A DNA stretch of 64,000 nucleotides from Lachnospiraceae bacterium (GTDB taxonomy: Bacteria > Bacillota > Clostridia > Lachnospirales > Lachnospiraceae). A model generated the notes under the pieces. That model saw only the letters and a list, made by a program, of their open reading frames with translations, searched no databases and was not told where the DNA came from. A program made the translations under genes and the position numbers. The stretch lies in assembly GCA_022790615.1 (NCBI GenBank), contig JAAVXK010000012.1, positions 19,359 through 83,358 of the forward strand. Direction: 5' to 3'. Shown piece by piece: positions 1 to 10,803 of the stretch (its first letter is position 1; each line of letters opens with the position of its first letter).

Positions 1-2
1 GA

Positions 3-692
3 GACGAGCAGGAAAAAATACGCGGTAAGCTTGACAGTGTCAGTGAGAAGCAGAAGTTTGAGATTGTAATTGTTACGATGGATTCTATCGGGGCTTCATA
101 TCCTGAGGACTTTGCCGACGATTACTATGACTACCACAACTATGGATATAATGACAGCAGAGACGGTATACTGCTCTTAGTCAGCATGGAGGACAGGGAC
201 TGGCACATTTCCACTACCGGATATGGAGTAACCGCAGTTACCGATGCGGGTATAGAGTACTTATCGGACAGATTTTTACCGGATTTGAGTAACGGTAATT
301 ATGCCGCGGCATTTGATACGTTTATTGACGACTGTGACAGGTTCGTAACGCATGCAAGAAATGATAAACCCTATGACGAAGGGAATATGCCTAAAACTTA
401 CAACGCTCTGTTAATAGTAGGAGGGTCCGTGCTTGCAGGTCTTATAATAGCCATTATTGTGGTAAGCGTTTTTATGGGACAGTTAAAGTCGGTCCGGGCA
501 CGAAAAACGGCGGCAGAATATATAGTGACCGGAAGTATGAAAGTGGAGGACAGCAGGGATATATATTTATATTCTAATGTCACAAAGCGCGCCAGACCCA
601 AGCAGACGTCTTCTTCATCTTCCGGAGGAGGTTCACGCACGCATAGGTCGTCATCCGGCAGAAGCCACGGTGGAGGCGGCGGAAAGTTCTGA
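3..692 (+). CDS. TPM domain-containing (YgcG-like) membrane protein, 5'-partial
   Basis: Open frame continues upstream of the listed ATG (DEQEKIRGKLDSVSEKQKFEIVIVTMDSIG...) to the window edge; TPM-like sequence, one TM segment, Ser/Gly-rich tail ending SHGGGGGKF. Confidence 0.8.
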   Translation, partial: DEQEKIRGKLDSVSEKQKFEIVIVTMDSIGASYPEDFADDYYDYHNYGYNDSRDGILLLVSMEDRDWHISTTGYGVTAVTDAGIEYLSDRFLPDLSNGNYAAAFDTFIDDCDRFVTHARNDKPYDEGNMPKTYNALLIVGGSVLAGLIIAIIVVSVFMGQLKSVRARKTAAEYIVTGSMKVEDSRDIYLYSNVTKRARPKQTSSSSSGGGSRTHRSSSGRSHGGGGGKF

Positions 693-743
693 AACAAAAG
701 GATTATAATTTGGATGGGTGTAACTGAATGGGAACACCGGTGC

Positions 744-1688
744 TTAACGGATCAGTGCAAGTGATTTCATAAGATATATCCATCCTGTCATTGTTATTGC
801 GGAAAAGAAAGTAGTCGCAACGACGATACTTCCTGCAAGTGTTTCATCACCGTGCATGTTTTTTGCCATAATGTAAGCGGTCGGCGTACACGGTGATGCG
901 AACATGATTACAATTGCTATTAGTTTCTGGTCGCGGAATCCAAGATATACCGCAACCGGAAGAAAAACTGCGGCAAGTATAATTAGTTTAATCATGGAAG
1001 CCGCCGCCGTAGGTTTGATTTTTGCAAGGGCCTTCTTTCCCTCAAAGGATGCTCCGAGTGATATCAGTGCGAGAGAAGATGCCATGACGGCAAGATTTGA
1101 AATTGACTTGTCAATCATTCTTGGTAGTTCTATGTTTAGGTAAGATGCCGTGAGACCGGCGGCAATACCTATAATAATAGGGTTTTTAATAATTCCGGCG
1201 ACAGCCCTTTTCACGGTCGAATCTTTACTTTTCTCATTGCTTTCAATAGTAAGTATAATTACGGCAAATATGTTGTAAAGCGGAACCGAGGCGATAATCA
1301 TAATGGGCGCCATTCCTGAAGTGCCATATATGTTTTGTATAAACGCCACGCCGAGAATTGCGGCGCTGCTTCTGTATGAACCCTGCACAAATGCGCCGAC
1401 AATTGACTTGTCGCGTATTATTTTTTTGCCTACAATCCAAATGATTATAATTGAGGCAAGGGTTGACAGGAAACAGAAAGACACATACGACAGGTCAAAG
1501 TTATTTCTTATATCCGTTCCGGTAAGGTCCTGAAACAAAAGACAAGGAAGACATACCTTGAACACGAATTTTTCTGCGGTATTAGAAAAAGCGGAGTCGA
1601 TAATCCCCAGGCGTTTCAGGAGATTACCGACTATAATGATTGAAAAAACCGGTATGGTTGCATTTAAACTGAATATAAAGCTTTCCAA
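744..1688 (-). CDS. AEC family (auxin efflux carrier-like) transporter
   Basis: 314 aa polytopic protein, typical AEC N-terminus (IPVFSIIIVGNLLKRLGIID) and C-terminal ASPCTPTAYIMAKNMHGDETLAGSIVVATT. Confidence 0.88.
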   Translation of the reverse strand: MESFIFSLNATIPVFSIIIVGNLLKRLGIIDSAFSNTAEKFVFKVCLPCLLFQDLTGTDIRNNFDLSYVSFCFLSTLASIIIIWIVGKKIIRDKSIVGAFVQGSYRSSAAILGVAFIQNIYGTSGMAPIMIIASVPLYNIFAVIILTIESNEKSKDSTVKRAVAGIIKNPIIIGIAAGLTASYLNIELPRMIDKSISNLAVMASSLALISLGASFEGKKALAKIKPTAAASMIKLIILAAVFLPVAVYLGFRDQKLIAIVIMFASPCTPTAYIMAKNMHGDETLAGSIVVATTFFSAITMTGWIYLMKSLALIR

Positions 1689-1745
1689 AATATAATTCCT
1701 CCCCGGAGCGTGGACAAAATTGAAATATAAGATTACGCGACAATT

Positions 1746-4310
1746 TCATCGGAGGATATATTTTTTTAACAATGATAACAGTTCATCAAGGTTAATAGGT
1801 TTTGCCGTATGCGCATTCATACCGCATTCAAGACAATGCTTGATATCCTCGGAAAATGCATCGGCAGTCATTGCTATAATAGGAATGTCCTGTGCGTCAG
1901 GACGGCTTAATGCGCGGAGGGCAGTTGTAGATTCATATCCGTTCATAATAGGCATGCGGACGTCCATAAGTATAACGTCATAAAATCCGGGGTCGGATGC
2001 ATTGAATTTCTCAAGGCACATCTGGCCATTCTCCGCGCGTTCAAGTTTCATGCCCATATCAGACAGGAGTTCATCTAATATTTCCCAATTCAAATCATTA
2101 TCTTCCGCAACGAGTACGTGTCGTCCCGATAATTCCGAATCGGACAATATTTCGTCAATGTTATCCTCAACGCCCATATATTTCTTAAGTCCGTGGAATA
2201 AGGTAGACTTAAACAGTGGTTTCGATATGAATCCGTTGATACCCGCCGCTCTTGCCTCATCTTCGAATTCGCTCCAGTCATATGCCGATATGAGAATAAT
2301 TGGCATATCCACATCTATAATCTGGCGTATTTGTTTTGCGACATAGAGACCGTCCATTCCCGGAAGTTTCCAGTCTAACAGTACTATCTGGTAATCGTCG
2401 CGCATCAGGTGATGTTTTTTAACCATCTCCAGCGCCTTTTCTCCGCTAAGCGTCCAGTCAGCCTGTATACCGATGTCCTGAAGGGCGTCAACCGCAGTGC
2501 GGCACAGTATTTCATCGTCGTCTACCACAAGCATTTTCCAGGCGGGAAGAACCATGTTGATTTCCTGTTCGGGAGCTTTTTCCAAATCAAGAATAACGTG
2601 GAATGTCGTACCGTTATTAGGTTCGCTCTGTACCGTGACAGTTCCTTTCATTGCATCTACAATATATTTTGTGATTGCCATACCAAGCCCGGCGCCTTCG
2701 GTTTTATGCACGCGTTTACTGTCGGCCCTTGAATACGAGTCAAAGATTTGATTCAGGAATTCCGGCGTCATGCCGATTCCGTTATCGCTGACTATAATAT
2801 GCGTGCGGATGTAGTTACTGCCTTTTTCAGACGGGGCTTCCTCCTGAAACAGCCTAAGCTGTATGGTTCCGCCCTCCTGCGTGTATTTTACGGCATTGGA
2901 CAGAAGATTCAAAAGTACCTGATTCAGACGCACGCTGTCACAGTATACTTCTTCTGCGCTTATGTTGTCTATATGCACGTTAAAATTTTGTGATTTCGCC
3001 TTAATCTGCGTCTGTACGATTCCGACAATTCCTTCTATTACCTCCCTGAGGGAAATGCGGTCTTCCGTAAGCGTCATTTTTCCGCTCTCGATTTTTGACA
3101 TATCAAGCACGTCGTTTATAAGTCCGAGCAGATGCTTGCCTGACAGGGTTATCTTCTTCAGGCAGTTGCGTACATATTCCTTGTCGTCGATATGTGTAGT
3201 CGCAATTGCGGTCATACCCACGATTGCGTTCATCGGGGTACGGATATCATGGCTCATATTCGATAGGAACGCAGACTTTGCCTTGGTAGCGGCCATGGCG
3301 TCCTGGCGTGCAATCTCAAGTTCCCTGAGCTGCTTCTGTGACATTTTGTAATAAAAATAAAATATTATAAGCAGTACTAAAAGAATTATTAAGCTGACAA
3401 GCAGTGTGGCGGACGTACGCTCACGGTTCATCTCATCAACAGTCTCATTCAGTATTCCGTATGGAAGTACGGTTACGAGATACCATTCGGAATACGGCAG
3501 AAGCGTACAATATATATTCTGGCTGCTGCCGTCAAAGTCCATCTTGACGGAAAAGCTTTCCTTTCTGTCCATGGATGCGGAAAGTTCCTGTATATAAGAC
3601 TCTATTTTCTTATTGTCGTCATGTTCATATCGGTCATAGAGACTGTCAAAATAGCTTGAGTATTCCTCGCCCAAATCACTTACAATGAAGCTGCCGTCAT
3701 GTCTTATGATATGCGAAGTTAATAGCGCGTCTTCTTCCTCGGTGCTGAGCATTGTGCTGATATAGTCTATAGGAACCGCGGCTACTATTGCTATACTTTT
3801 TTCGCCGCTTAGCATTGGATAATTGGCCTGAATGCCGAACATTACTATCTTATCGCCGGATTCGTCGGTTCCCACGGCGACTTTTTTCTCATTATTCAAC
3901 ATGGAATTATAAAATGGCTCAGGGTCGTCAAGCGTGACTGATTCGCCCGAAAGCATCTCAAACTGTCCGTTTTCAGAGTAGAGGGCCAGATAATTAAAGT
4001 TTCTGGCGTTCGACCTGTATACTAATTCGTCATATAACTTTTCTTTCGTATCAAAATCAGGCGCGACAACTTTTACAACTGTCTCGACCTGGTCAAGTTT
4101 TAGATTAATAAGAGTTCTGAAATGCTCGGTTATATGCGCGTTAATACCCGTCATATACAGACCGCCCATCTCGTCGACCGATTTTTGCGTTACTACGCTC
4201 ATATAGCGTCCAAGGCTTATAAAAGCGCCTATGCTGATTATAACAAGGATGAAAAAGCTGCCTATTATAAAACGTATTGTTCTGCCACCGCTTTTTTTCT
4301 GCGTTTCCAT
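1746..4310 (-). CDS. Hybrid sensor histidine kinase with two receiver domains
   Basis: N-terminal TM and extracytoplasmic sensor region, H-box FLSNMSHDIRTPMNAIVG, HATPase (DNGIGMTPEF, GAGLGMAITK), two receivers (VVDDDE...LLDWKLPG; VAEDNDLN...LMDVRMP). Confidence 0.93.
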   Translation of the reverse strand: METQKKSGGRTIRFIIGSFFILVIISIGAFISLGRYMSVVTQKSVDEMGGLYMTGINAHITEHFRTLINLKLDQVETVVKVVAPDFDTKEKLYDELVYRSNARNFNYLALYSENGQFEMLSGESVTLDDPEPFYNSMLNNEKKVAVGTDESGDKIVMFGIQANYPMLSGEKSIAIVAAVPIDYISTMLSTEEEDALLTSHIIRHDGSFIVSDLGEEYSSYFDSLYDRYEHDDNKKIESYIQELSASMDRKESFSVKMDFDGSSQNIYCTLLPYSEWYLVTVLPYGILNETVDEMNRERTSATLLVSLIILLVLLIIFYFYYKMSQKQLRELEIARQDAMAATKAKSAFLSNMSHDIRTPMNAIVGMTAIATTHIDDKEYVRNCLKKITLSGKHLLGLINDVLDMSKIESGKMTLTEDRISLREVIEGIVGIVQTQIKAKSQNFNVHIDNISAEEVYCDSVRLNQVLLNLLSNAVKYTQEGGTIQLRLFQEEAPSEKGSNYIRTHIIVSDNGIGMTPEFLNQIFDSYSRADSKRVHKTEGAGLGMAITKYIVDAMKGTVTVQSEPNNGTTFHVILDLEKAPEQEINMVLPAWKMLVVDDDEILCRTAVDALQDIGIQADWTLSGEKALEMVKKHHLMRDDYQIVLLDWKLPGMDGLYVAKQIRQIIDVDMPIILISAYDWSEFEDEARAAGINGFISKPLFKSTLFHGLKKYMGVEDNIDEILSDSELSGRHVLVAEDNDLNWEILDELLSDMGMKLERAENGQMCLEKFNASDPGFYDVILMDVRMPIMNGYESTTALRALSRPDAQDIPIIAMTADAFSEDIKHCLECGMNAHTAKPINLDELLSLLKKYILR

Positions 4311-4634
4311 ATGTATAACTTCCTCCCAAGTGAACTGATAGCTTATAAGCTTATAAAAAATAAAAATATGTCATTGACACAAAGGTAAATTTCATCAATA
4401 TCATAACATACTATAAATTAAAAGACAATTTATTTTTCTTATTTTAGGCTGGCAGTTAATGTCGGCGCATTTAAAAGCGGATTAAAAATTTGATATCAAT
4501 TTTACAGTTAATTAACAACTGGCGGCTATAATTCGTCTATAATTAATTTGTAAACGGAGGAATTCCATATTTAAGACCGATTATTATTTAGTCTGTGTTG
4601 TTAGTGTTATAAGTATAGTGGGAGAGGGGATTGT

Positions 4635-5447
4635 ATGAAATACAAAAGAAATTTGACGGTAGAGATTATTCAATGGGCCATCGTTGTCGGGATTGTCGTA
4701 GTTGTGGCATGCGTCGCATCGCGTCTGGGAAAATCGGATGAAGACAAGGCGGTCAATGCCGAGAGCGTAAAGTTCGGTGGTGAAGAAGGCGCGGGCGGGA
4801 TGTATAGCGATACGGGCAGTAATGCGGACGGCAAGGACTCGTCGTATGGCGGACCGGATGGTAATGCAGGCCACATAAAGTATTCCGGAACGGAGCTGTC
4901 CGGGCTTACGATAGTTCTCGACGCCGGCCATGGAGGCAAGGACGACGGAACTTCCGCTATGGGCAGTACGGAAAAGGAAATTAATCTTGGGGTAGAAAAG
5001 AAGCTAAAGGCGCTTCTTGAAAGCTGCGGGGCCGAGGTAATAGAGACAAGGTCTGACGATACGTTTATATCGCTGAAAGACAGAGTGGAACTGGCGAATA
5101 ACAGCGGGGCCGATATATTCGTAAGCGTGCACTGCAATTATTATGATGACGATGCGTCCATGAACGGCTTTCAGTGCTTTTACGGCGGAGGCAGCGTATA
5201 TGGAGAGGCGCTTGCGGACAGCATAACGGCGGCGGTTGAAGACGCCGGAATGTGCGGCGCCAAACATGCGCGTTCGGAAAATTATTTTGTCGTCTGTAAC
5301 ACAACGATGACGTCGGTACTCATGGAGCTTGGTTATATGTCGAACCGCACAGAATGCCTGAATCTTCTGGAAGACGGATATCAGAGCGGGATGTCGGCAT
5401 GTATTGTAAAAGGAATCATTGACTGGTACGGCGGCAGGGAGCAGTGA
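4635..5447 (+). CDS. N-acetylmuramoyl-L-alanine amidase (Amidase_3)
   Basis: IVLDAGHGGKDDGTSAMGSTEKEINLGV, VSVHCNYYDD, LMELGYMSNRTE motifs; N-terminal TM segment. Confidence 0.92.
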   Translation: MKYKRNLTVEIIQWAIVVGIVVVVACVASRLGKSDEDKAVNAESVKFGGEEGAGGMYSDTGSNADGKDSSYGGPDGNAGHIKYSGTELSGLTIVLDAGHGGKDDGTSAMGSTEKEINLGVEKKLKALLESCGAEVIETRSDDTFISLKDRVELANNSGADIFVSVHCNYYDDDASMNGFQCFYGGGSVYGEALADSITAAVEDAGMCGAKHARSENYFVVCNTTMTSVLMELGYMSNRTECLNLLEDGYQSGMSACIVKGIIDWYGGREQ

Positions 5448-5613
5448 CGGGTACTTTCTTACCAGTATTTTCATGTCCTAAAACGCAATAATAGCGTTCG
5501 TTATTGCAAAGTAATATGCGTCATTTTATGCTAAAATGTATTTACTTGAACGAAAGAATGTATAGTCCGCTATACAATAATGACGTAGGGCGTCGGAAAG
5601 GTAGGAAGTAAAT

Positions 5614-8600
5614 ATGGGGAAAATAAAAAAATGTGTTTCACTTTTGTGCGCCGCATCGTTGGTTATAGGAATGTTTTTCTGTAATCCGGCAGATGCCGCG
5701 GCTGCAAAAAAAGTGAAGCTAAGCAAGAAAAAAGTTACGGTTACGGTTGGGGGAACGTATAAACTGAACTTGAAAAACGGAGTAAAAAAAGCAAAGGTGA
5801 CATGGAAGTCCGGAAACAAAAAGATTGTAAAGATTATAAAGAAGTCTGCAAAAGGCAAGAAAGCATATGCTAAAATCAAGGGCTTGAAGACAGGCAAGGC
5901 GAATATTAACGCCGTATATAAGGTAGGTAAAAAGAAGCAGAAATTAACATGCAGGGTAACGGTTAAAAAAAATAAAAAGAAAACGCAGACTCCGGTTATA
6001 CCGCCCGTCAATACGGATAGTGGAAATGTAAATACGGATCAAAATACTAATCCGACGACGGGGCCAAATCCGGTTGAGACGCCGACAGTTATACCGGATA
6101 ATCCGCAGGATGGTCCGATTACAATCTATAGCGAAAACAAGACGGCGCCTATTATAATGGATGCGGGTTACAATGCGTCTGACAGTAACAAGTATGCGGA
6201 CAGAAGCTACAGACAGATTATGCGCGCGGTAATGGATTTGCGCCAGGATATTGCCATGGTTACGGGCGCAATTGATTACAGGGAAATACAGGCGATGTTC
6301 GACGACAATTCCGACGCGCAGGAGGAACGTCTAAAAGCGGCTGATTCCTCAAAAGTTCCGGAATTCATTACGGATACATCGAACGTGAATACGGATTTGG
6401 CTATTATAGTGGGAACGATTGACGACAGCCGGATTATCAAAAACCTTATGGAGTCCGGAAGGCTCGAGGAGGCAAAGAGCCTTAAGGGCGTATGGGAAGG
6501 CTATGTAATCAAGCAGGTGAAGAATCCTATAAAGGGCGTTGAGAATGCCCTTGTTATAGCCGGAAGCGACGCAAGGGGCGCCATATACGGGGTTTACACC
6601 GTATCGGAAAGCATAGGAGTATCGCCGTTTTACTGGTACAGCGACGTACCGGTAGAGGTAAAGAGTGAAATTAAGTTTGACGCGGTTACGGCGATTGTAA
6701 ATGACGGACCGGATGTAAAATACCGCGGTATATTTATAAATGATGAAGAAAAGTCAAACGAATGGGCTGAGAAGAAGTTTGCTGAGGACGGAAAGAACGG
6801 GCCGGGAGTTAACTATTACAGGAAAGTATTTGAGCTTATGCTGCGAATGAAATCCAATACGCTGTGGCCGGCAATGCATGGATGTTCGGTTGCCTTCAAC
6901 AAAGTAGTTGACGAGGACGGTACTCCGGTAAACGCAAAAGAGGCCGCTGAGTATGGAATAATAATGAGCGCTTCCCATTGTGAGATTCTTCTTAGAAACA
7001 ATGTTGGGGAGTGGTCGGACTGGTTCAATAAGAATAAGGGAAACTTTACCGACGTAAAATATGCTGATAATTCGGGAAAGGCATATGATTTTACGTTAAA
7101 CAGGGAAATGCTGCTTGCATACTGGAGAGAGCGCCTTATGGCAAATAAGGACTTTGAAAGTATATTTACAGTAGGTATACGCGGACCGCACGACGAGGCG
7201 TTTAACTGTGAAAATCTAAGTATGTATGAGGGAAGTAACGATTCCCAGAGAAAAGTTGAGATGATGAAAGATGTTATTTCCTGCCAGAGAGAGCTGATTG
7301 CGGAAGTTTACGGTGAGGAAAACGTACAGAAGATGCCGCAGGCGCTCATTCCTTACAAGGAAATGAACGATGTATATAACGCGGGATTGAATGAGTTCAT
7401 GATGTGGGACGGCTCCGAAGATTATAACGGCGACGGCGTAATCGACTGGAGAGATGACAATACCGACGTGATGCTCATGTGGGCGGAGGATAATGAGAAT
7501 TATCTCAGACAGGATTTGACGGACGAGGAGGCCGCAAGAAAAGGCGGCGCAGGCATATACTACCATATCTCATACTGGGGTCCGCCGTCAAGTTATCTGT
7601 GGCTCAACTCGACGTCGCTGTATGTGATGAGCGAGCAGATGCACAGGGGTTACAATATGGGCGCCGACGATTACTGGATACTGAACGTGGGCGACATAAA
7701 GCCAAGCGAGCCTAGTATGGAATTCTTCTTAAAGATGGCTTGGGACAGCAGTTACTGGAATGATACGACAGTCAGGGAATACCTGAAGAAACAGGCAGCA
7801 AGAGATTACGGACTGGGCGACGAAGACGCGGCGGCTATGGCTGACGCCGTATCGGAATACTATGAGATTAACGGAACAAGGAAGGCCGAGTTCTATGCAA
7901 AGGCGGACTTTGGAAACGCCCCTAAGGCTTTCAGCGCGACGGCAAACGGCGACGAAGCCATGCTCTGGATAGAGAGAAGCAACCGGGTGGTTGGAGTGAT
8001 GGAGAAGCTTTATAATAAAATGCCCGAGCAGTACAGGGATGCATTTTATGAGCAGTTCTATTACAATATGCTTTCCGTTAACGATATAATTGAAAATTTC
8101 GGATATTATGAGAAGAACCGCGTGGCGGCGGCCCAGGGACGCATAGGAAGCGCGAACGTATACGCAAAACTTTCTAAAGACGCCGCGGAGCGCGTAAGGC
8201 AGAGAAAGAATGAATTCAACGCCACGCACGATAATAAATGGACCGGCTTTATGGATTACAACCATCCGGGCAGGGGATACCAGCTTGTAGGAGACGGCGG
8301 TGAAAAATACGCGGAAGTGTCTGACGCCGAAAGCGGCGTGGGCGCAGCGTGTGAAAATTCATCTGAAAGCGGAAAAGGCACTCTCAGGTTCAATTCCCTC
8401 ATAACGGATGAGGCGCACTACTTTGACGTGTTTGACAAAAATGCCGTAGCCGAAAAATGGGTTGCGGAGGCGTCAAAAGACTGGATTAAGCTGTCAAAGA
8501 CGAGCGGTGAGACAAGGACCGAACAGCGCGTTATAGTCACTGTAGACTGGACAAAGGCGACCGGCAGCGAAAGCGGAACCATATCCGTATACAATGCGGG

Positions 8601-10671
8601 CGCCGACGGCAAAAAGACGGGCGACGCAGTTGCCGCATTTACCGTAGAAGCTGATAAGAATACTGTCGAGTATGGCGACAACAAGGGATACATTGAAGCG
8701 GACGGCTATGTTGCGATTGAGGCGGAACACTTCTCGGAGATGATAAAAGGAAGTGATGAGAGCTACTGGGGCGTTATCAAGTCGAACGGACAGATGAGCG
8801 ATACGATGAAAGCCCTTCCTGACACTGCGAAAAACACTACTGACTGGAATCATTCGGCAAAATTAAAATACAGGGTTTATTTTAGAAATGCAGGAACGTA
8901 TACCCTTACCATGAAACGTCTTCCGGTTCTCAACGAAGGAAAAGAAAACGGCGTTGACAGGAGTATGAATGCGGCGGTAGGAGTCGGTACGGCTAATCCT
9001 GCGGTTCTTAAGGGCAGCCGCTCCGGTAACTGGGATAATACACTGAATATGTGCGAGACGTTAAAGTGTAATATTACCGTAAATAAGGGATGGAATGATA
9101 TAATCGTATACCGTTCCGACGCGTCTTTCGTATTTGATAAGATGGTGGTTGAGACGGTGAAGGGCGCGGTAGCGCAGTCGGTACTCGGACTGAATGAAAG
9201 CCCGAACAATATAGCGCCGGCGCCTGTGACAAAGATTGGAAAACTTGCGGCCGAGCTTGAGAGCTATAATCCCGCGCCTGCAATAGTAATGGACAGCTTT
9301 AATAACGTAGGCGTCAATCAGGGAGAGAGTAAGACGGTTGATTTCTCGGTATATGCGACAAATGGTGAAGACGTGGCGGTTACGGCAAAATCATCAAATG
9401 AGACGGATGTGAGTGTGAGCGTTGAAGGTAAAAAGCTGATTATTAAGGCGGGTGACAAGTCATGTAACGCGACTATTACCGTCACAGCGGCGGCAAAGGG
9501 CTGCGAACAGGTCATAAAAGAGTTCAGGGTTACCGTGCGCGATTCATCGGCAGGAGGATTATACCTTGAAGAGAGCGGGGAAGTTGTAATGAATGCGGCG
9601 GATGCGCTTCTTGAATGTGCATATTCATGGACGGAAGTTACCGCTCCGAATGTATGGGAAGCTACGGACGACGACTTGGGAGTAAAGGTTTTACCGGATG
9701 TTAATAAACAGTGGAGCAACACTAACGATTTGAGCGAGGCCCCGTCGATTAGCTTTAAAATCAAAATTGCAACCAAAGGAACCTATTATCTGTTTACCAA
9801 CATGAGCAACCCGAACGATAATGCGGACTCGTATCATGTGCTTGTGGATGGAACGTACAGATACACGCATAATAACGGAAATATGGCGGGGAATATGATT
9901 TGGAGAAGCGCGGGCAATGGCGTTGAGCTTTCTGTCGGAGAGCATACGATAACGATAGCGGCGCGCGAGGATGGACTTACCATTAACCAGCTCTGCCTTA
10001 CGACAGATAAAAATAAATCGATGAAAGACGGTGTTCTCGAGGTCCCGAGCGCAAAAGAGTCGGGAACCGGAACCGTTACAAAACCGACTGCCCCGCCGGT
10101 AATAGAGCCGACTGCGGAACCGACGGCAAAACCGACCAATGCTCCCGGCAAATACGGCGCCTATCTTGAGGATGGCGGAAAACTTGTAATTAATGCGGCA
10201 GACGCGTTAGAGTATACCCGATATGCATCATTTGAGGGTGCGTCTGACAAGGTTCACAGCTGGGAGGCGGCCGGAAAAGGAATTCAGGTAACGCCTGATA
10301 CGGGTAAGAACTGGACTACCGGTTCGTGGGATAGTCTGAACGGTATAGCGCCGGCGCTAAGGTATAAGATTCATATTACTACACCGGGCGATTATTACCT
10401 GTTTGTTAACATGAGCAATCCGAACAATGCGGCAGACTCATACTTCGTGGCTGTGGACGGTGTATACAAGTATATCGGGTCTACCGGGGAACAGATTAAG
10501 CCGGAAACGTGGTACAGCGAGAAAAAGGCCGTCAATCTTACCGAGGGCGAGCATGAATTAATAATATTTGCACGTGAAGACGGTTTGCTGATAAACCAGC
10601 TGCTTTTAAGCAATAACAAAGATATTTCTTTAACCGGCTTTCAGACTGTAAGCAAAAGAGAAGAACTTTAA
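5614..10671 (+). CDS. Secreted multidomain GH115-family (xylan alpha-1,2-glucuronidase-like) protein
   Basis: Signal peptide; Lys-rich Big2-like domain; GH115 blocks (YGVYTVSESIGVSPFYWYSDVPV, YRGIFINDEE, GIRGPHDEAFNCENLSMYEG); GH115 C-terminal-like region (YVAIEAEHFSE); two ~160 aa C-terminal modules separated by a Pro/Thr linker. Confidence 0.9.
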   Translation: MGKIKKCVSLLCAASLVIGMFFCNPADAAAAKKVKLSKKKVTVTVGGTYKLNLKNGVKKAKVTWKSGNKKIVKIIKKSAKGKKAYAKIKGLKTGKANINAVYKVGKKKQKLTCRVTVKKNKKKTQTPVIPPVNTDSGNVNTDQNTNPTTGPNPVETPTVIPDNPQDGPITIYSENKTAPIIMDAGYNASDSNKYADRSYRQIMRAVMDLRQDIAMVTGAIDYREIQAMFDDNSDAQEERLKAADSSKVPEFITDTSNVNTDLAIIVGTIDDSRIIKNLMESGRLEEAKSLKGVWEGYVIKQVKNPIKGVENALVIAGSDARGAIYGVYTVSESIGVSPFYWYSDVPVEVKSEIKFDAVTAIVNDGPDVKYRGIFINDEEKSNEWAEKKFAEDGKNGPGVNYYRKVFELMLRMKSNTLWPAMHGCSVAFNKVVDEDGTPVNAKEAAEYGIIMSASHCEILLRNNVGEWSDWFNKNKGNFTDVKYADNSGKAYDFTLNREMLLAYWRERLMANKDFESIFTVGIRGPHDEAFNCENLSMYEGSNDSQRKVEMMKDVISCQRELIAEVYGEENVQKMPQALIPYKEMNDVYNAGLNEFMMWDGSEDYNGDGVIDWRDDNTDVMLMWAEDNENYLRQDLTDEEAARKGGAGIYYHISYWGPPSSYLWLNSTSLYVMSEQMHRGYNMGADDYWILNVGDIKPSEPSMEFFLKMAWDSSYWNDTTVREYLKKQAARDYGLGDEDAAAMADAVSEYYEINGTRKAEFYAKADFGNAPKAFSATANGDEAMLWIERSNRVVGVMEKLYNKMPEQYRDAFYEQFYYNMLSVNDIIENFGYYEKNRVAAAQGRIGSANVYAKLSKDAAERVRQRKNEFNATHDNKWTGFMDYNHPGRGYQLVGDGGEKYAEVSDAESGVGAACENSSESGKGTLRFNSLITDEAHYFDVFDKNAVAEKWVAEASKDWIKLSKTSGETRTEQRVIVTVDWTKATGSESGTISVYNAGADGKKTGDAVAAFTVEADKNTVEYGDNKGYIEADGYVAIEAEHFSEMIKGSDESYWGVIKSNGQMSDTMKALPDTAKNTTDWNHSAKLKYRVYFRNAGTYTLTMKRLPVLNEGKENGVDRSMNAAVGVGTANPAVLKGSRSGNWDNTLNMCETLKCNITVNKGWNDIIVYRSDASFVFDKMVVETVKGAVAQSVLGLNESPNNIAPAPVTKIGKLAAELESYNPAPAIVMDSFNNVGVNQGESKTVDFSVYATNGEDVAVTAKSSNETDVSVSVEGKKLIIKAGDKSCNATITVTAAAKGCEQVIKEFRVTVRDSSAGGLYLEESGEVVMNAADALLECAYSWTEVTAPNVWEATDDDLGVKVLPDVNKQWSNTNDLSEAPSISFKIKIATKGTYYLFTNMSNPNDNADSYHVLVDGTYRYTHNNGNMAGNMIWRSAGNGVELSVGEHTITIAAREDGLTINQLCLTTDKNKSMKDGVLEVPSAKESGTGTVTKPTAPPVIEPTAEPTAKPTNAPGKYGAYLEDGGKLVINAADALEYTRYASFEGASDKVHSWEAAGKGIQVTPDTGKNWTTGSWDSLNGIAPALRYKIHITTPGDYYLFVNMSNPNNAADSYFVAVDGVYKYIGSTGEQIKPETWYSEKKAVNLTEGEHELIIFAREDGLLINQLLLSNNKDISLTGFQTVSKREEL

Positions 10672-10803
10672 AGGCGATACATGTAATACTTGTAAATAAA
10701 CGGTGTCGTTCCCATTTTTGTGGGAACGGCGCCGGCGTCTTGCTTTATAGGAAAATGTGTCCTATAAAGTAATAATGCTGTGTGGGAGACGCACTTTGGT
10801 TGT

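Noticed and set aside
398-697. Minus-strand ORF opposite the TPM gene
   Set aside because: Shadow ORF of a well-supported coding frame; Pro-rich product mirrors the Gly/Ser-rich tail
4670-5474. Several minus-strand ORFs opposite the amidase
   Set aside because: Antisense shadows of a convincing Amidase_3 gene, no RBS or family resemblance
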